DNA from: Clostridium porci
Lineage (GTDB): Bacteria > Bacillota > Clostridia > Lachnospirales > Lachnospiraceae
Direction: 5' to 3'
NCBI RefSeq assembly: GCF_009696375.1
Contig: NZ_VUMD01000010.1
Coordinates: forward strand, 62,001 to 126,000
Length of the DNA: 64,000 bases
Shown here: positions 41,241-50,877 of the stretch, one piece after another
How positions within the stretch are numbered: position 1 is the first letter of the stretch
Layout of the letters: every line of letters begins with the position of its first letter
Translations under genes and position numbers: made by a program
The notes under the pieces: generated by a model
What the model saw: only the letters and a program-made list of their open reading frames with translations
What the model was told of the DNA's origin: nothing
The model's database searches: none

Positions 41241-43373
41241 TTATGCTTCTTTTCGCTCCGAACGCTCAAGAATCAAATTACCGATTGACTGTATCTGGAC
41301 ATTGTTGGATATCTCATTAAAAGAGAGCACCCTGACATTGGGATAAAACTGATCGATCAGCCGGTAAAAATGCACCCGCATAATCTGGGAGGTGAGAATT
41401 ACCGGATTCTGTGACAACCCACTGAACTTCTTAAGCTGCTCTGCAATCTGACGTACCAAACTTTGCAGAACATCTGGATTAAGCGCCAGATAGTACCCTC
41501 TTTCTCCCTTGGAAAGGCATCCTACCATCGTACGCTCTAGTTCAGAATCCATGGTAATCACTTTCATACTGCCATCTTCACAATATAACCGGGTGATGGT
41601 TCGCTTCAGGGCCGTCCGAATGGATTCAATCAGCCCGTCCACATCCTTGATTGGTAATCCTGTCTCCGAAATACTTTCAAGCATCGTTTCAAGAATGGTT
41701 TCCATATCCTTTATGGGCACACCTTCCTTCAGAAGGCTGGTAAGAACCTTCTGGAACAGGCTGTAGGATATAGGCCCGCTGAAAGCCTCCTCCACCAGCT
41801 CAGGTGATTTCTTTTTGGTATTCTCTACCAAACGTACAATTTCCTGACGGGTAATCAATTCATAGGCATGCTGCTTGATGACCTCAGATAAATGGGTTAC
41901 AAGCACAGATAGAGGATCGATAACCGTATATCCATAAAGCTCTGCCATTTCCCGATCCTCCGGCCTTATCCAGCGGCTTGGTATACCGTAAGCCGGCTCT
42001 ATGGTTTCGATTCCGTCAATCTCCTTTTCCAAATTCTCCGGCTCCAGGGCCAGATAATAGTCCGTGAGGATTTCTCCCTTCGCAACCTCCTCCCCCTTTA
42101 TCTTAATAGAATACTGGTTGGTATTCAGAGCAGAGCTGTCTCTGAGCCGGATGGAAGGTATAACAAAGCCCATATCCTGTGCATATTGCCTTCGGAAAAT
42201 CACAATTCTGCTGATCAGCCTGCCGCCTACCGACTCGTCTGCCATAGGAATCAGGCTATATCCAAACTCCATCTCTATGGATTCCACCGAAAGAAGGGTA
42301 TAGACATTATTCACATCCTTATAATACTCCTCCTCTGTAACCTCGGCTGAGGCCGCCGCTTCCTGGGAGGCAGCCTCCCCCTGAAGCTGGCTTCCTGCAA
42401 GGCCGCCGCCTACAGCCGTCAGGGTTGGCTCCGCTTTTATTCTTCTGGAAAGATAGTATCCTCCGCTTACCAGTCCCAGAGAAACAACTGCCAGCTGGAG
42501 AACCGGCATGCCGGGAATCAAAGTCAGAACAGCAACCACTACGCCGCTAATCATGATGGCATAGGGCTGGGCCATAAATTGTTTGGAAATGTCTTCGTTC
42601 AGACTTCCTTCAGATACAGCTCTTGTCACAATCATGCCTGTAGCAGTCGATATCAGCAGCGACGGGATCTGGGATACAAGGCCGTCACCTACCGTGGCGA
42701 TGGAATAGGTGCTTAAAATCTGTCCGATACTTTCTCCAGACTGCACCATACCGATAATACTTCCGCCGATCAGATTCACCGCAGTCGTAATTAGGGACAT
42801 AACCGCGTCGCCCTTTACAATCTTGGTGGCGCCATCCATGGCTCCGTAGAAATCGGCCTCACGCTGAATTTTCTCTCTCCGTGTTCTGGCCTGCTGTTCC
42901 GTAATAAGGCCAGAGCTTAGGTCCGCATCAATAGCCATCTGCTTACCTGGCATTGCGTCCAGGTTAAACCTGGCGGCAACCTCAGCCACACGCTCTGCGC
43001 CCTTTGTAATAACAATGAACTGCATCAATACAATAATAAGAAAGATAATTAAGCCTACTACTACATTTCCTCTCAGCACAAAATCTCCGAAGGCCTGGAT
43101 CACCTGGCCTGAGGAGCCTCCGTTAGTCAGAATATTCCTTGTCGTGGAAACGTTGATTCCCAATCTAAAAAGGGTGGTTATGAGCAGCAGGGAGGGGAAA
43201 ATAGAGAATTCCAGGGGCTCCCTGATCGTCATGGTGGTAACCAGGATCATCATAGAAAAGGACATATTGATGATGATTGCCACATCTACCAAAGCAACTG
43301 GCAGAGGTATGATTAACAATAATATGACCGTCAGTACAAATAGTACCACCGAATAGCTCAGTATCTTCTTCAT
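41241..43373 (-). CDS. flhA: Flagellar export gate protein FlhA
   Basis: 710 residues. About eight membrane segments occupy the first 320 residues, with IREPLEFSIFPSLLLITTLFRLGINVSTTR and the FHIPEP-like conserved cytoplasmic loop region (RFNLDAMPGKQMAIDADLSSGLI). The rest is the soluble domain that receives chaperone-substrate complexes. FlhA is the proton-driven core of the export gate. ATG 43373 has GGAG five bases upstream; an ATG at 43388 in the same frame lacks a site. No flhF follows, unlike in many Firmicutes. Confidence 0.96.
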   Translation of the reverse strand: MKKILSYSVVLFVLTVILLLIIPLPVALVDVAIIINMSFSMMILVTTMTIREPLEFSIFPSLLLITTLFRLGINVSTTRNILTNGGSSGQVIQAFGDFVLRGNVVVGLIIFLIIVLMQFIVITKGAERVAEVAARFNLDAMPGKQMAIDADLSSGLITEQQARTRREKIQREADFYGAMDGATKIVKGDAVMSLITTAVNLIGGSIIGMVQSGESIGQILSTYSIATVGDGLVSQIPSLLISTATGMIVTRAVSEGSLNEDISKQFMAQPYAIMISGVVVAVLTLIPGMPVLQLAVVSLGLVSGGYYLSRRIKAEPTLTAVGGGLAGSQLQGEAASQEAAASAEVTEEEYYKDVNNVYTLLSVESIEMEFGYSLIPMADESVGGRLISRIVIFRRQYAQDMGFVIPSIRLRDSSALNTNQYSIKIKGEEVAKGEILTDYYLALEPENLEKEIDGIETIEPAYGIPSRWIRPEDREMAELYGYTVIDPLSVLVTHLSEVIKQHAYELITRQEIVRLVENTKKKSPELVEEAFSGPISYSLFQKVLTSLLKEGVPIKDMETILETMLESISETGLPIKDVDGLIESIRTALKRTITRLYCEDGSMKVITMDSELERTMVGCLSKGERGYYLALNPDVLQSLVRQIAEQLKKFSGLSQNPVILTSQIMRVHFYRLIDQFYPNVRVLSFNEISNNVQIQSIGNLILERSERKEA

Positions 43374-43394
43374 CGAAACTCCATCCATCTATTA

Positions 43395-44468
43395 TTATCT
43401 GAACATATCTTCCCTGTGGCCTGCCCTGTAGATATGAACCAGGATTTCAGCCACTGCGCCGTAAAATTCTGCCGGAATCTCCCTGTCCAGCCTGCAGGAA
43501 CCATAAAGAGCCCTTGCCAGAGGTTTATTCTCTATGATAAATACCCCATTTTCCTCCCCTGCCCGTACAATACGCAGGGCCAGCTCGTCCTGCCCCATAG
43601 CCAGAACCACCGGCGCTCCATGCTTCTTGGGATCATACTTCAGGGCTATGGCATAATGGGTGGGATTCCTGATAATGACATCTGCCTGCGGCACCTTCTG
43701 CATCATTCTGCTTAAGGCCATCTGACGCTGGATGCGTCTGATTCTGCCTTTAATTTCAGGATTTCCCTCTGTCTGCTTAAACTCATCTTTTACTTCCTGC
43801 TTCGTCATCTTTAGGTTCTTTTCATACTCCCACCTTTGGTAAAGGAAGTCAAAGAAAGCAACCACTGTAAAGGCTGCGCAAACCTTCACCACCAGGTCAA
43901 ACACTGCCTTGAGCATAAAGGCTGCCGAGGCCATGGTCTGCATATCCAGAAGCTTTGACATGGCCACCAAATCCTTTTTTAAGATCCCATAGAGCAAAAC
44001 CAGAAGCAGGGTTATTTTAATCAGGTTCTTTACCAGCTCTACCACATTCCGCAGAGCAAACATTTTTTTCAGCCCGCTGATAGGATTCAGCTTGCTCAGC
44101 TTGGGCTTAACGCTTTGAAAGGACACGTTAAAACGGGTTTGGACTCCGTGAGCCAAAATCCCAAGAAGGCTGGCCCACAGCAGGAGAGGAACGGTACATT
44201 TTACAACAGTGACCACCAGATAAATAAATATCTGAGGCGCCTCCCCCAGTGGATTCTCCCAGCTTACGCGAGATATAAAATGATTCAGGCACTCCTCAAT
44301 CGTCTTCTGGAGAAAAGGAAGGTAGAGCTTAATTCCCCAGAAAACCCCAAAGAGCACCACCACGGTAGCAGCGTCCCTGCTCTGAAATACATTTCCTTCC
44401 TTTCTGGCATCCTGACGCCGCTTACTGGTGGGTTTTTCTGTTTTTTCGCCTCCGCCGCCTCCTGCCAA
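43395..44468 (-). CDS. flhB: Flagellar export switch protein FlhB, TTG start
   Basis: 357 residues: a Gly-rich start, membrane segments between about 30 and 210, the linker QRWEYEKNLKMTKQEVKDEFKQTEGNPEIK, and the self-cleaving NPTH motif at 268-271 (RNPTHYAIALKYDP). The downstream domain matches the separate FlhB-C protein at 21.5 kb. FlhB changes export specificity from hook to filament proteins. The start is TTG 44468 with AAAGGGGG upstream; the first ATG codons inside lie too far in. Confidence 0.95.
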   Translation of the reverse strand: MAGGGGGEKTEKPTSKRRQDARKEGNVFQSRDAATVVVLFGVFWGIKLYLPFLQKTIEECLNHFISRVSWENPLGEAPQIFIYLVVTVVKCTVPLLLWASLLGILAHGVQTRFNVSFQSVKPKLSKLNPISGLKKMFALRNVVELVKNLIKITLLLVLLYGILKKDLVAMSKLLDMQTMASAAFMLKAVFDLVVKVCAAFTVVAFFDFLYQRWEYEKNLKMTKQEVKDEFKQTEGNPEIKGRIRRIQRQMALSRMMQKVPQADVIIRNPTHYAIALKYDPKKHGAPVVLAMGQDELALRIVRAGEENGVFIIENKPLARALYGSCRLDREIPAEFYGAVAEILVHIYRAGHREDMFR

Positions 44469-44489
44469 GCTCCCGCCCCCTTTTCAATT

Positions 44490-45245
44490 CTATGGCATCA
44501 TTAAACGCACCACCTGCTGCATATCGGTAAACAGGGTTCCGATTACCGTATACAAACGATCTGCCATAGGACTGAACATCATCACCAGAATCATCAGTCC
44601 CACTACTATCTTCACCTGAAAGTTCACTACAAACACATTGATCTGAGGTATAATACGCATCAGGATACCTACGGCAGCTTCTGCAATCAGCTCCATCGCT
44701 ACCAAAGGAAAGGCTAACTGCATCCCCATTGTAATGGCGGTAGAAAAAAAGCCCATCATAGCCTCAGTCAGCTCAGGACGTAAAGTCACCTCCCCGAAGG
44801 GAATCAGATAAGCCGATGAGAAAAACATGGCAATCAGACGCACATGTCCGTTCACCGCCAAAAACAAAAGAGCCAAAAATGCATAGAACAATCCGGAACT
44901 GATAGTCATCTGTGTGTTATACTGAGGATCGTATATCTGCGCCATGGAAAGTCCCATGGAATAATCCATCACAGATGAGGCAAAACGTACTACAAGAAAG
45001 GTCAGCTCCATGGTAAAGCCCAGGGCAAAGCCGAAAAGCAGCTCCTTCACAAGCATCATCCCATATTCCAGCATCCCCACAGGCTCATGTCCCAGGCTCC
45101 CCCCCACTCCTACATAAAGCAGGAGAGAAAGAGCAAAGATAAAGGCTGTCCTCACCCTGATGGGAACATTGCTTCTTCCCAGAAGGGGATTTAGCGCAAT
45201 GGCTCCGCTCATGCGCATCACAATCAGGGAGAAAAGTATAAACAT
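44490..45245 (-). CDS. fliR: Flagellar export gate protein FliR
   Basis: 251 residues with six or so membrane segments and FliR landmarks: SGAIALNPLLGRSNVPIRVR, LLFGFALGFTMELTF and LAFPLVAMELIAEAAVGILMRIIPQINVF. FliR belongs to the FliPQR export core. The order fliO-fliP-fliQ-fliR-flhB-flhA is the common one. Only six bases separate it from fliQ. Confidence 0.96.
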   Translation of the reverse strand: MFILFSLIVMRMSGAIALNPLLGRSNVPIRVRTAFIFALSLLLYVGVGGSLGHEPVGMLEYGMMLVKELLFGFALGFTMELTFLVVRFASSVMDYSMGLSMAQIYDPQYNTQMTISSGLFYAFLALLFLAVNGHVRLIAMFFSSAYLIPFGEVTLRPELTEAMMGFFSTAITMGMQLAFPLVAMELIAEAAVGILMRIIPQINVFVVNFQVKIVVGLMILVMMFSPMADRLYTVIGTLFTDMQQVVRLMMP

Positions 45246-45251
45246 CAGCCT

Positions 45252-45515
45252 TTAACCTCCCGCTATCATGCCGAAAATCTGTTTTGTGAAATCCTGCATC
45301 ATAACCAGCATAGTGCTTCCCAAAAAGCCCATAACTGCAAGAATGGCCAAGAATTTAGGCACGAAGGTCAGAGTCTGCTCATTGATCTGAGTGGCCGCCT
45401 GAAAAATGGATATGAGCACTCCCACAGCCATGCTCACAAGCAGAAAAGGCAGCGACAGCTTTAAGGCCAGCTGAAAAGTCTGATAGAGGATATCCAGTAT
45501 CTGTAGATCTGTCAT
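45252..45515 (-). CDS. fliQ: Flagellar export gate protein FliQ
   Basis: 87 residues, two membrane helices: LALKLSLPFLLVSMAVGVLISIFQAATQINEQTLTF (the central signature) and FLAILAVMGFLGSTMLVMM. FliQ subunits surround the FliP5R1 core. GGAG lies before ATG 45515. Confidence 0.96.
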   Translation of the reverse strand: MTDLQILDILYQTFQLALKLSLPFLLVSMAVGVLISIFQAATQINEQTLTFVPKFLAILAVMGFLGSTMLVMMQDFTKQIFGMIAGG

Positions 45516-45535
45516 AGTTTCTCCTTTCTCTCCCC

Positions 45536-46195
45536 CTAGTGGTTAAAGCTGTTTATAAGATTTCCAAAGAGAAGCTGCCACCCATCTACGGAAATAAACA
45601 GCAAAAGCTTAAAGGGCATCGACACCATCGTCGGAGGCAGCATTACCATACCCATGGACATCAAGGTAGTGGATACGATGACGTCAATCAGCAGAAAGGG
45701 AAGATAAATCAGGAAGCCGGCGGTAAACCCCACCTTCAGTTCACTTGTCATAAACGCAGGAATCACTACGGTCAGAGGATAATCCTGAGCATTTTCCTTT
45801 GGCTGCGTATTAGACATCCCAACAAAGCTGTCCAGTGTCTGCTTTTCTGTATTTCTCAGCATGAAGTCCTTCATTGGAACCACCATCCGTTCCACTGCCT
45901 CTGTCTGGGTTATCTCCTGACGCAAATAGGGTTGATAGGCCTCTGTATTAATCTGGCTAATCACCGGACTCATTATAAAAAGGGTCAAAAACAGGGCCAT
46001 TCCTGCCAATACCGTGTTGGGCGGAGTCTGTTGAACTCCCATGGCATTTCTTGTAAATGAGAGGATAATGATGATCCTGGTAAAGGCAGTCATCATTATA
46101 ACAATCGACGGCAGCAATGCCACTAAAGTCAGCATGAACACCAGGTCCAAAGCCGGTACATTTCCGCCGTTAAGCTGCATTAGAAGATTGTTCAT
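45536..46195 (-). CDS. fliP: Flagellar export gate protein FliP
   Basis: 219 residues. Family motifs: MTAFTRIIIILSFTRNAMGVQQTPPN, ALFLTLFIMSPV, and near the end VSTTLMSMGMVMLPPTMVSMPFKLLLFISVDGW. FliP forms the pore of the export gate. This copy starts directly at the first membrane helix without the long cleaved signal peptide found in some species. The start overlaps the fliO stop (ATGA). Confidence 0.96.
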   Translation of the reverse strand: MNNLLMQLNGGNVPALDLVFMLTLVALLPSIVIMMTAFTRIIIILSFTRNAMGVQQTPPNTVLAGMALFLTLFIMSPVISQINTEAYQPYLRQEITQTEAVERMVVPMKDFMLRNTEKQTLDSFVGMSNTQPKENAQDYPLTVVIPAFMTSELKVGFTAGFLIYLPFLLIDVIVSTTLMSMGMVMLPPTMVSMPFKLLLFISVDGWQLLFGNLINSFNH

Positions 46196-46557
46196 CTGTC
46201 TCCTCCGCCTTTCTTCCGCCAGGCCCCCAGCTTCTTTTCTAAAAGCTGCTTAAAATCCGCAGGGGCTTTACCGGTGTCCTCCTCACAAGCTTCTTGTCCA
46301 GGCTCATCCTCCAGCCGATCTATAAGCTGAATACCGGCAGGGCTTACTCCTACCAGATAACAATGCTCTCCTACCTTTAAAACCAGAATCCTCCGATCCT
46401 GTCCAACTTGGATCTGATCCAGCACCTTCAGGCGTCCGCTTCCTGAATACCGGTTCCAGCCTTTTCCCAGAAAACGGCTGCACCAGTACGCCAGAGCTAA
46501 AACCAAAGCCAGCATCAGAATAGACTGAAAAAGAGTTATATAGCTTCCATCTGTCAT
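46192..46557 (-). CDS. fliO: Flagellar export gate assembly protein FliO
   Basis: 121 residues with one membrane helix near the start (LFQSILMLALVLALAYWCSRFLG) and a small beta domain with RLKVLDQIQVGQDRRILVLKVGEHCYLVGVS, typical of FliO. FliO helps build the FliPQR complex and is poorly conserved. It overlaps both neighbours by four bases, a tightly coupled set. Confidence 0.9.
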   Translation of the reverse strand: MTDGSYITLFQSILMLALVLALAYWCSRFLGKGWNRYSGSGRLKVLDQIQVGQDRRILVLKVGEHCYLVGVSPAGIQLIDRLEDEPGQEACEEDTGKAPADFKQLLEKKLGAWRKKGGGDR

Positions 46558-47921
46558 TGCAGGGTCTCCGCATTCAGCCCGTTGGAAACAATCTCAGTCA
46601 CTCGTATTCCAAAATTGTCCTCTACCACCACAATATCGCCTCTGGCAATACACTGTCCATTGACAAACAAATCCACCTGCTCTCCGGCCATCTTGTCTAA
46701 GACTACCAACGTACCCTGGGTAAATTCCAGAATATCCCGCACCAGCTTCTTTGTGCGTCCAATTTCCACGGAAACCTCCAGAGGAACGCCCATAAGCATT
46801 TCCTGGTTCGCCTTCTCTTCCTCTCCCTCATCCATATCTCCCGCAAGCTGAGGTGAGTTTACAGGCCGTATAATGGAACTGCTTTGAGCCGTTTTCCCCT
46901 CTTTCCCCATGTTCTTCATCAATTCCATCATCTGTACCTGGGTCTGCTGCATCTGCGCCAGAAGCTGAAGCACGGCAGGATCTCCAGGAGCCGGATAACC
47001 ATAGACAGGCGGCTGCATACCCGGCTGAGGCATCCAGGCTGTACCTGGCTGGGCGCTCTGGCCGGCTGAAGCACAAGCTTCTGTCTCCTTCGGCTTTTCA
47101 GCTTCCATATGTACCTCTGTCACAGACGGGCTTTCTGCTTCTTTATTAGCAGCGTCCGGTTCTTCTTGGACAGGCTCTGAAGACTCCGGCTGGTGTGCTT
47201 CCGGCGCCTCTTCTTTGGAGCTTTCCATTTCCTCCTCCACAGCTCTTTGCTTTTCCTGCTCCGTCTCAGCCATCTTCAGCTCTGCCGCAGTCCTTATTTC
47301 ACTCTCCGCATTTTTTTCCGCTGCCACAATTGTATCCTTAAAGGGCACCAGCAGGTGCTTTGCCAGAGGAATAGGAATCATATTAATAAATTCGCTTTTC
47401 AGCGTCCCTACAATTTCCAGCTGGAATCTGACAATAACCATGCTGGATTCCTCCGCAAAGTAGCTTTCCTTAAAGCTTTCCGTATCTGTTATCTCAGAGG
47501 ACAGGGGCGTTGAGATATTGACTGTCCTGCCCAGGAATTCCGACATCGCAGTGGCGGAGGAGCCCATCATCTGGTTCATTACCTCACAGATAGCGCTGAT
47601 GTTAATATCATCCAGCTGAAAATCCTCCTGGGATATTTCCTGTCCTATCATCATTCCCACAATAATCCGGACGTCATCCCGCCTAAATACCATTATGTTT
47701 TTGCCTTCCAGGCCCTCTGTGTAGGATATTTCCACACCAACCGCAGGCTCCAGCCGCTTGAATTCAAATTCCTGTTTTGTCTGAATCTGTACCACCGGCG
47801 TAGTTATGTTGACCTTTGCCCCCAGCAGTGTAGACACTGCTGTAGCTGAGGCTCCGAGACTGATATTCATAATCTCGCCTATCGCATCAATCTCCATCTC
47901 ATTAAAGCTGTTAGCGCCCAT
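46554..47921 (-). CDS. fliY: C-ring protein FliY (CheC-like domains plus FliN domain)
   Basis: 455 residues. The first 200 are a CheC-like domain with both phosphatase helices intact (AIGEIMNISLGASATAVS and AICEVMNQMMGSSATAMS, each with Glu and Asn). A long Glu/Pro/Gln-rich linker follows. The last 90 residues form the FliN-type SpoA domain (PLEVSVEIGRTKKLVRDILEFTQGTLVVLDK). It belongs to the switch and dephosphorylates CheY-P there. The N-terminus lacks the LSQxxIDxLL CheY-binding peptide seen in FliM. No separate fliN is present. Confidence 0.95.
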   Translation of the reverse strand: MGANSFNEMEIDAIGEIMNISLGASATAVSTLLGAKVNITTPVVQIQTKQEFEFKRLEPAVGVEISYTEGLEGKNIMVFRRDDVRIIVGMMIGQEISQEDFQLDDINISAICEVMNQMMGSSATAMSEFLGRTVNISTPLSSEITDTESFKESYFAEESSMVIVRFQLEIVGTLKSEFINMIPIPLAKHLLVPFKDTIVAAEKNAESEIRTAAELKMAETEQEKQRAVEEEMESSKEEAPEAHQPESSEPVQEEPDAANKEAESPSVTEVHMEAEKPKETEACASAGQSAQPGTAWMPQPGMQPPVYGYPAPGDPAVLQLLAQMQQTQVQMMELMKNMGKEGKTAQSSSIIRPVNSPQLAGDMDEGEEEKANQEMLMGVPLEVSVEIGRTKKLVRDILEFTQGTLVVLDKMAGEQVDLFVNGQCIARGDIVVVEDNFGIRVTEIVSNGLNAETLQ

Positions 47922-47964
47922 TGCTTCATCTCCTTTTGTTCCTGATTATCTACTTATCTGAACC

Positions 47965-48414
47965 CTATTTCCCAATGTCCAGAGCTTTCTGCGCCATCAG
48001 CTTCATTGCATTCAACGCCGTGACATTCGCTTCATAAGACCTTGTGGCCGACATGCTGTCTACCGTTTCCTTAAGAAGGTCTACATTCGGAAGAGTCACA
48101 AAGCCCTCCCCATCTGCGTCGGGGTGTCCCGGATTATACACTCGCTTCATCTCTCTGGTATCCTCTATGATCCCGGAAACTCTCACGCCGGCATTCCTGC
48201 TGGAAAAGCCTTTTCCCTCAGACGCATTGCGCAGCGCCTGGCTGAAGGATTCTGATCCATAGCTTTCAAAAAGAACGTCCTTTCTGCGGTATGCTCCGCC
48301 TGCCTCCGTCCGGGTTGTATCGATATTTGCAATATTTTCAGCAGCCACATCCATGCGGATGCGCTGGGCGCTCATTCCTGAGGCGCTAATATCAAATGAA
48401 CTTAAAAAAGCCAT
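47965..48414 (-). CDS. flgC: Flagellar rod protein FlgC, displaced from flgB
   Basis: 149 residues: FDISASGMSAQRIRMDVAAENIANIDTTRTEAGGAYRRKDVLFE, YNPGHPDADGEGFVTLPNV and VDSMSATRSYEANVTALNAMKLMAQKALDIGK are all FlgC signatures. FlgC belongs to the proximal rod. In most genomes it lies between flgB and fliE; here these two adjoin at 61 kb and flgC sits between fliY and cheY. GGAGG precedes the start. Confidence 0.95.
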   Translation of the reverse strand: MAFLSSFDISASGMSAQRIRMDVAAENIANIDTTRTEAGGAYRRKDVLFESYGSESFSQALRNASEGKGFSSRNAGVRVSGIIEDTREMKRVYNPGHPDADGEGFVTLPNVDLLKETVDSMSATRSYEANVTALNAMKLMAQKALDIGK

Positions 48415-48440
48415 GCTGCTTCCTCCTGTAATAATAAGAA

Positions 48441-48803
48441 CTATTTGCCGAGAATGGAGCTTACTGTCTGAACAATCCGCTCTCCGTTAAAAGGCTTCAC
48501 AACGAAATCCTTCGCTCCTGATTTAATCGCTTCCACAACCATCGCTTCCTGCCCCATCGCGGTGCACATAACTACCTTTGCGTCGGGATCGGACTCCCGG
48601 ATTTTCTTTAATGCCTGAAGGCCGTCCATATTAGGCATTGTAATGTCCATAATTACAAGATCCGGATTTTCCTCACCGTACTTTTTCACTGCCTCAGCCC
48701 CGTCCTGTGCTTCCACGAAATCTGTGTATCCGCTCTCAGTCAGTGCCTTTTTCAGCATCATTCTCATAAATGCAGCATCGTCAACCAGCATAATCTTTGC
48801 CAT
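48441..48803 (-). CDS. cheY: Chemotaxis response regulator CheY
   Basis: 120 residues, a single receiver domain: acidic D8/D9, phosphoacceptor D53 (LVIMDITMPNMDG), T81 and K103. CheA phosphorylates it, and the phosphorylated form binds FliM to change motor bias; FliY and CheC remove the phosphate. ATG 48803 is used because GAGGA lies eight bases upstream. It lies between flgC and fliM in the C-ring gene group. Confidence 0.96.
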   Translation of the reverse strand: MAKIMLVDDAAFMRMMLKKALTESGYTDFVEAQDGAEAVKKYGEENPDLVIMDITMPNMDGLQALKKIRESDPDAKVVMCTAMGQEAMVVEAIKSGAKDFVVKPFNGERIVQTVSSILGK

Positions 48804-48852
48804 TTTTGCTTTCCTCACTTTTCTATCTAATGATTCATTCTACGAATATTCT

Positions 48853-49920
48853 TTAATCGGAGACTTCCTGCACTTCTTCCAGAGGCTTTGTTTCCTCTGA
48901 ACGTTTCTCATCCTCTCCGTAAAACCTTCTGTTTATCCGAACCGCAACATTCTTTTTGTAAATGCCCATGGTACCGGAAAACCAGGACTGTTTACCCACA
49001 AACAGCTTTACCTCGCTGTCCTTTGGCTTATTCATATCAATTACATCGCCCACCTTGAGGTGATAAATATCGCTTAATTCAAGTCCTACCCTGCCAAGCT
49101 GTCCTGTAACGGGGAGTGATGAATGGCGGATATTTTCAAAAATCTTTTCCCGGTTATCCTCATAGGCATATCCTCTGGCTATGTGCTTGCGATTATCTAT
49201 CAGCCGGAACATGTACTCCAGAAGCGTTCCAGGCATACATATTTTAATGCGCTCAACAGCCAGGCCGGCAAGATCCACATTAAAATGAATGATGGCTACT
49301 GTCTCATCCAGTCCCACGTCCTGAATCATGCTGGGATTTTCTTCAATTCTCTGCGTTTTAAATTCTGCATTCAGATAATTGGAAAAGCCATCCTTTAAGG
49401 CCTGAACCAGATGGGAAGATATTTTCTTGTAAAGGGCCGTTTCCACATCTGAATAACGGTATCCCTCCTCCACCTTAACAGCTTCGCTTGACCCCCCCAG
49501 CATATGGTCAATGAGCGTGATGACCATGCCAGGGCTTATATAGAGCATGAGAGGAACCAGATTCTTGTTATGCTCCTCCACAAAGACATCCGTCAGCGTC
49601 ACACTGGAATTTTCATTTAGAGAGTTCACAAACTCATAATACCGGCATTCCTGAACCTCTATGACTGTAATATCCGTCATTACCCTGAAAATACCGTTCA
49701 CCTGAGATGTGATAATTCTGGCGTAATTCTCAAATATACTTGTGAGAATTTTCATTTTATCCTTGGTGAACTTTCTGGGGCTGTAAAAGTCATACTTGCT
49801 GTAATCTTTCTCCACTGTCTCAGCCTTCTTGTTCTGCATCTCCTTATGCGGCTCCGTCTTTTCATCGTTCATGGACCGCAAAAGCTCGTCAATCTGGCTT
49901 TGAGATAATACGTCTGCCAT
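48853..49920 (-). CDS. fliM: C-ring switch protein FliM
   Basis: 355 residues. The CheY-binding peptide LSQSQIDELL is at 5-14. The middle CheC-like domain has KILTSIFENYARIITSQ and MVITLIDHMLGGSS (the GGxG-type FliG-contact region), and the C-terminal SpoA domain has GLELSDIYHLKVGDVIDMNKP. FliM links FliG to FliY and receives CheY-P. AAGGTGG lies before ATG 49920. motB comes directly upstream, with no fliL between. Confidence 0.96.
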   Translation of the reverse strand: MADVLSQSQIDELLRSMNDEKTEPHKEMQNKKAETVEKDYSKYDFYSPRKFTKDKMKILTSIFENYARIITSQVNGIFRVMTDITVIEVQECRYYEFVNSLNENSSVTLTDVFVEEHNKNLVPLMLYISPGMVITLIDHMLGGSSEAVKVEEGYRYSDVETALYKKISSHLVQALKDGFSNYLNAEFKTQRIEENPSMIQDVGLDETVAIIHFNVDLAGLAVERIKICMPGTLLEYMFRLIDNRKHIARGYAYEDNREKIFENIRHSSLPVTGQLGRVGLELSDIYHLKVGDVIDMNKPKDSEVKLFVGKQSWFSGTMGIYKKNVAVRINRRFYGEDEKRSEETKPLEEVQEVSD

Positions 49921-49944
49921 CGCTAAATGCCACCTTTTCCCTTA

Positions 49945-50877
49945 TTATTCTGGCGCCTCACCTGCTGGAGGCTGCTGCTCCGATACTGTCTGAGGCTGTT
50001 CCGCAGAAGCGCTGCTTTCGGGAAGCAAACTGGCTACATTCTCCGGACTGCTCTCAACAGCCGTAAATCCGTCTCCACCGGTAACAATGGTTTTATCGGC
50101 ATTTGCCCCATTGTAAACCTCTTCATAGTAATCATTCAGTGATTTAGTGGTATCTGAATCTGCATCAATGAGCAGAATTTCCACCCGCCGGTTTTCAGCC
50201 CTTCCTTCCCTTGTCTCAAAGGTAGCCACGGGCCTGAACTGTCCGTAGCTTACCCCTACCAGCTTTCCTGGATCAATGATGTTTTTTTCCTGAATATAGG
50301 CGCTTACCTCCGCCGATCTCAGGGATGAAAGCATCCGATCCGTCCGGGGATTATTAGGCCGGTTAGGATCCCCCTGAGATGTATGGCCCATAACCTGTAT
50401 TTGTCCAATCTGATCTGCCTCAGGCGCAATGGTATCGCAGAAAATATCCAGTACATTCTTAGCCTCCGCTGTCAGCACCGAGCTTTCTCCATCAAAAAAG
50501 GCCTGATCCTGAAATTGTATAAAAGTATAATTCTCTCCTCTGGACACAGTGGCTCCGCTTACTCCATATTCCTCCAGTCTCTGAGCCAGCGTCAGATAAA
50601 GCTTATTAATATCCACATTCTCAGGAAGCTCTGTATTGATCTGCATCGTGCCGCTAACATCATATGTTCCTTCATTGGGATGTTCATTAATCGCTATCTG
50701 CTCCTGATCCTTAACATCAGGATAGATGCTTTTTACAAATACCTCCCATTTTTGCTGGTTTAAGCTGGACATTGCATAGAGCATCACGAAAAAGGTAAGC
50801 AAAAGGGTGACCATATCCCCATATGTATCCATCCAGTTACCGCCGCCGTCCGGCGCAGATTTCCTACGTTTTTTCAT
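49945..50877 (-). CDS. motB: Stator protein MotB
   Basis: 310 residues. A basic start and one membrane helix, with the proton/sodium-binding Asp D21 in DTYGDMVTLLLTFF, are followed by a plug/linker and an OmpA-like peptidoglycan-binding domain (QVMGHTSQGDPNRPNNPRTDRMLSS and RRVEILL, split here). The Pro/Glu-rich tail is long. It starts within the motA stop (ATGA). With MotA it forms the motor's ion channel anchored to the wall. Confidence 0.95.
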   Translation of the reverse strand: MKKRRKSAPDGGGNWMDTYGDMVTLLLTFFVMLYAMSSLNQQKWEVFVKSIYPDVKDQEQIAINEHPNEGTYDVSGTMQINTELPENVDINKLYLTLAQRLEEYGVSGATVSRGENYTFIQFQDQAFFDGESSVLTAEAKNVLDIFCDTIAPEADQIGQIQVMGHTSQGDPNRPNNPRTDRMLSSLRSAEVSAYIQEKNIIDPGKLVGVSYGQFRPVATFETREGRAENRRVEILLIDADSDTTKSLNDYYEEVYNGANADKTIVTGGDGFTAVESSPENVASLLPESSASAEQPQTVSEQQPPAGEAPE

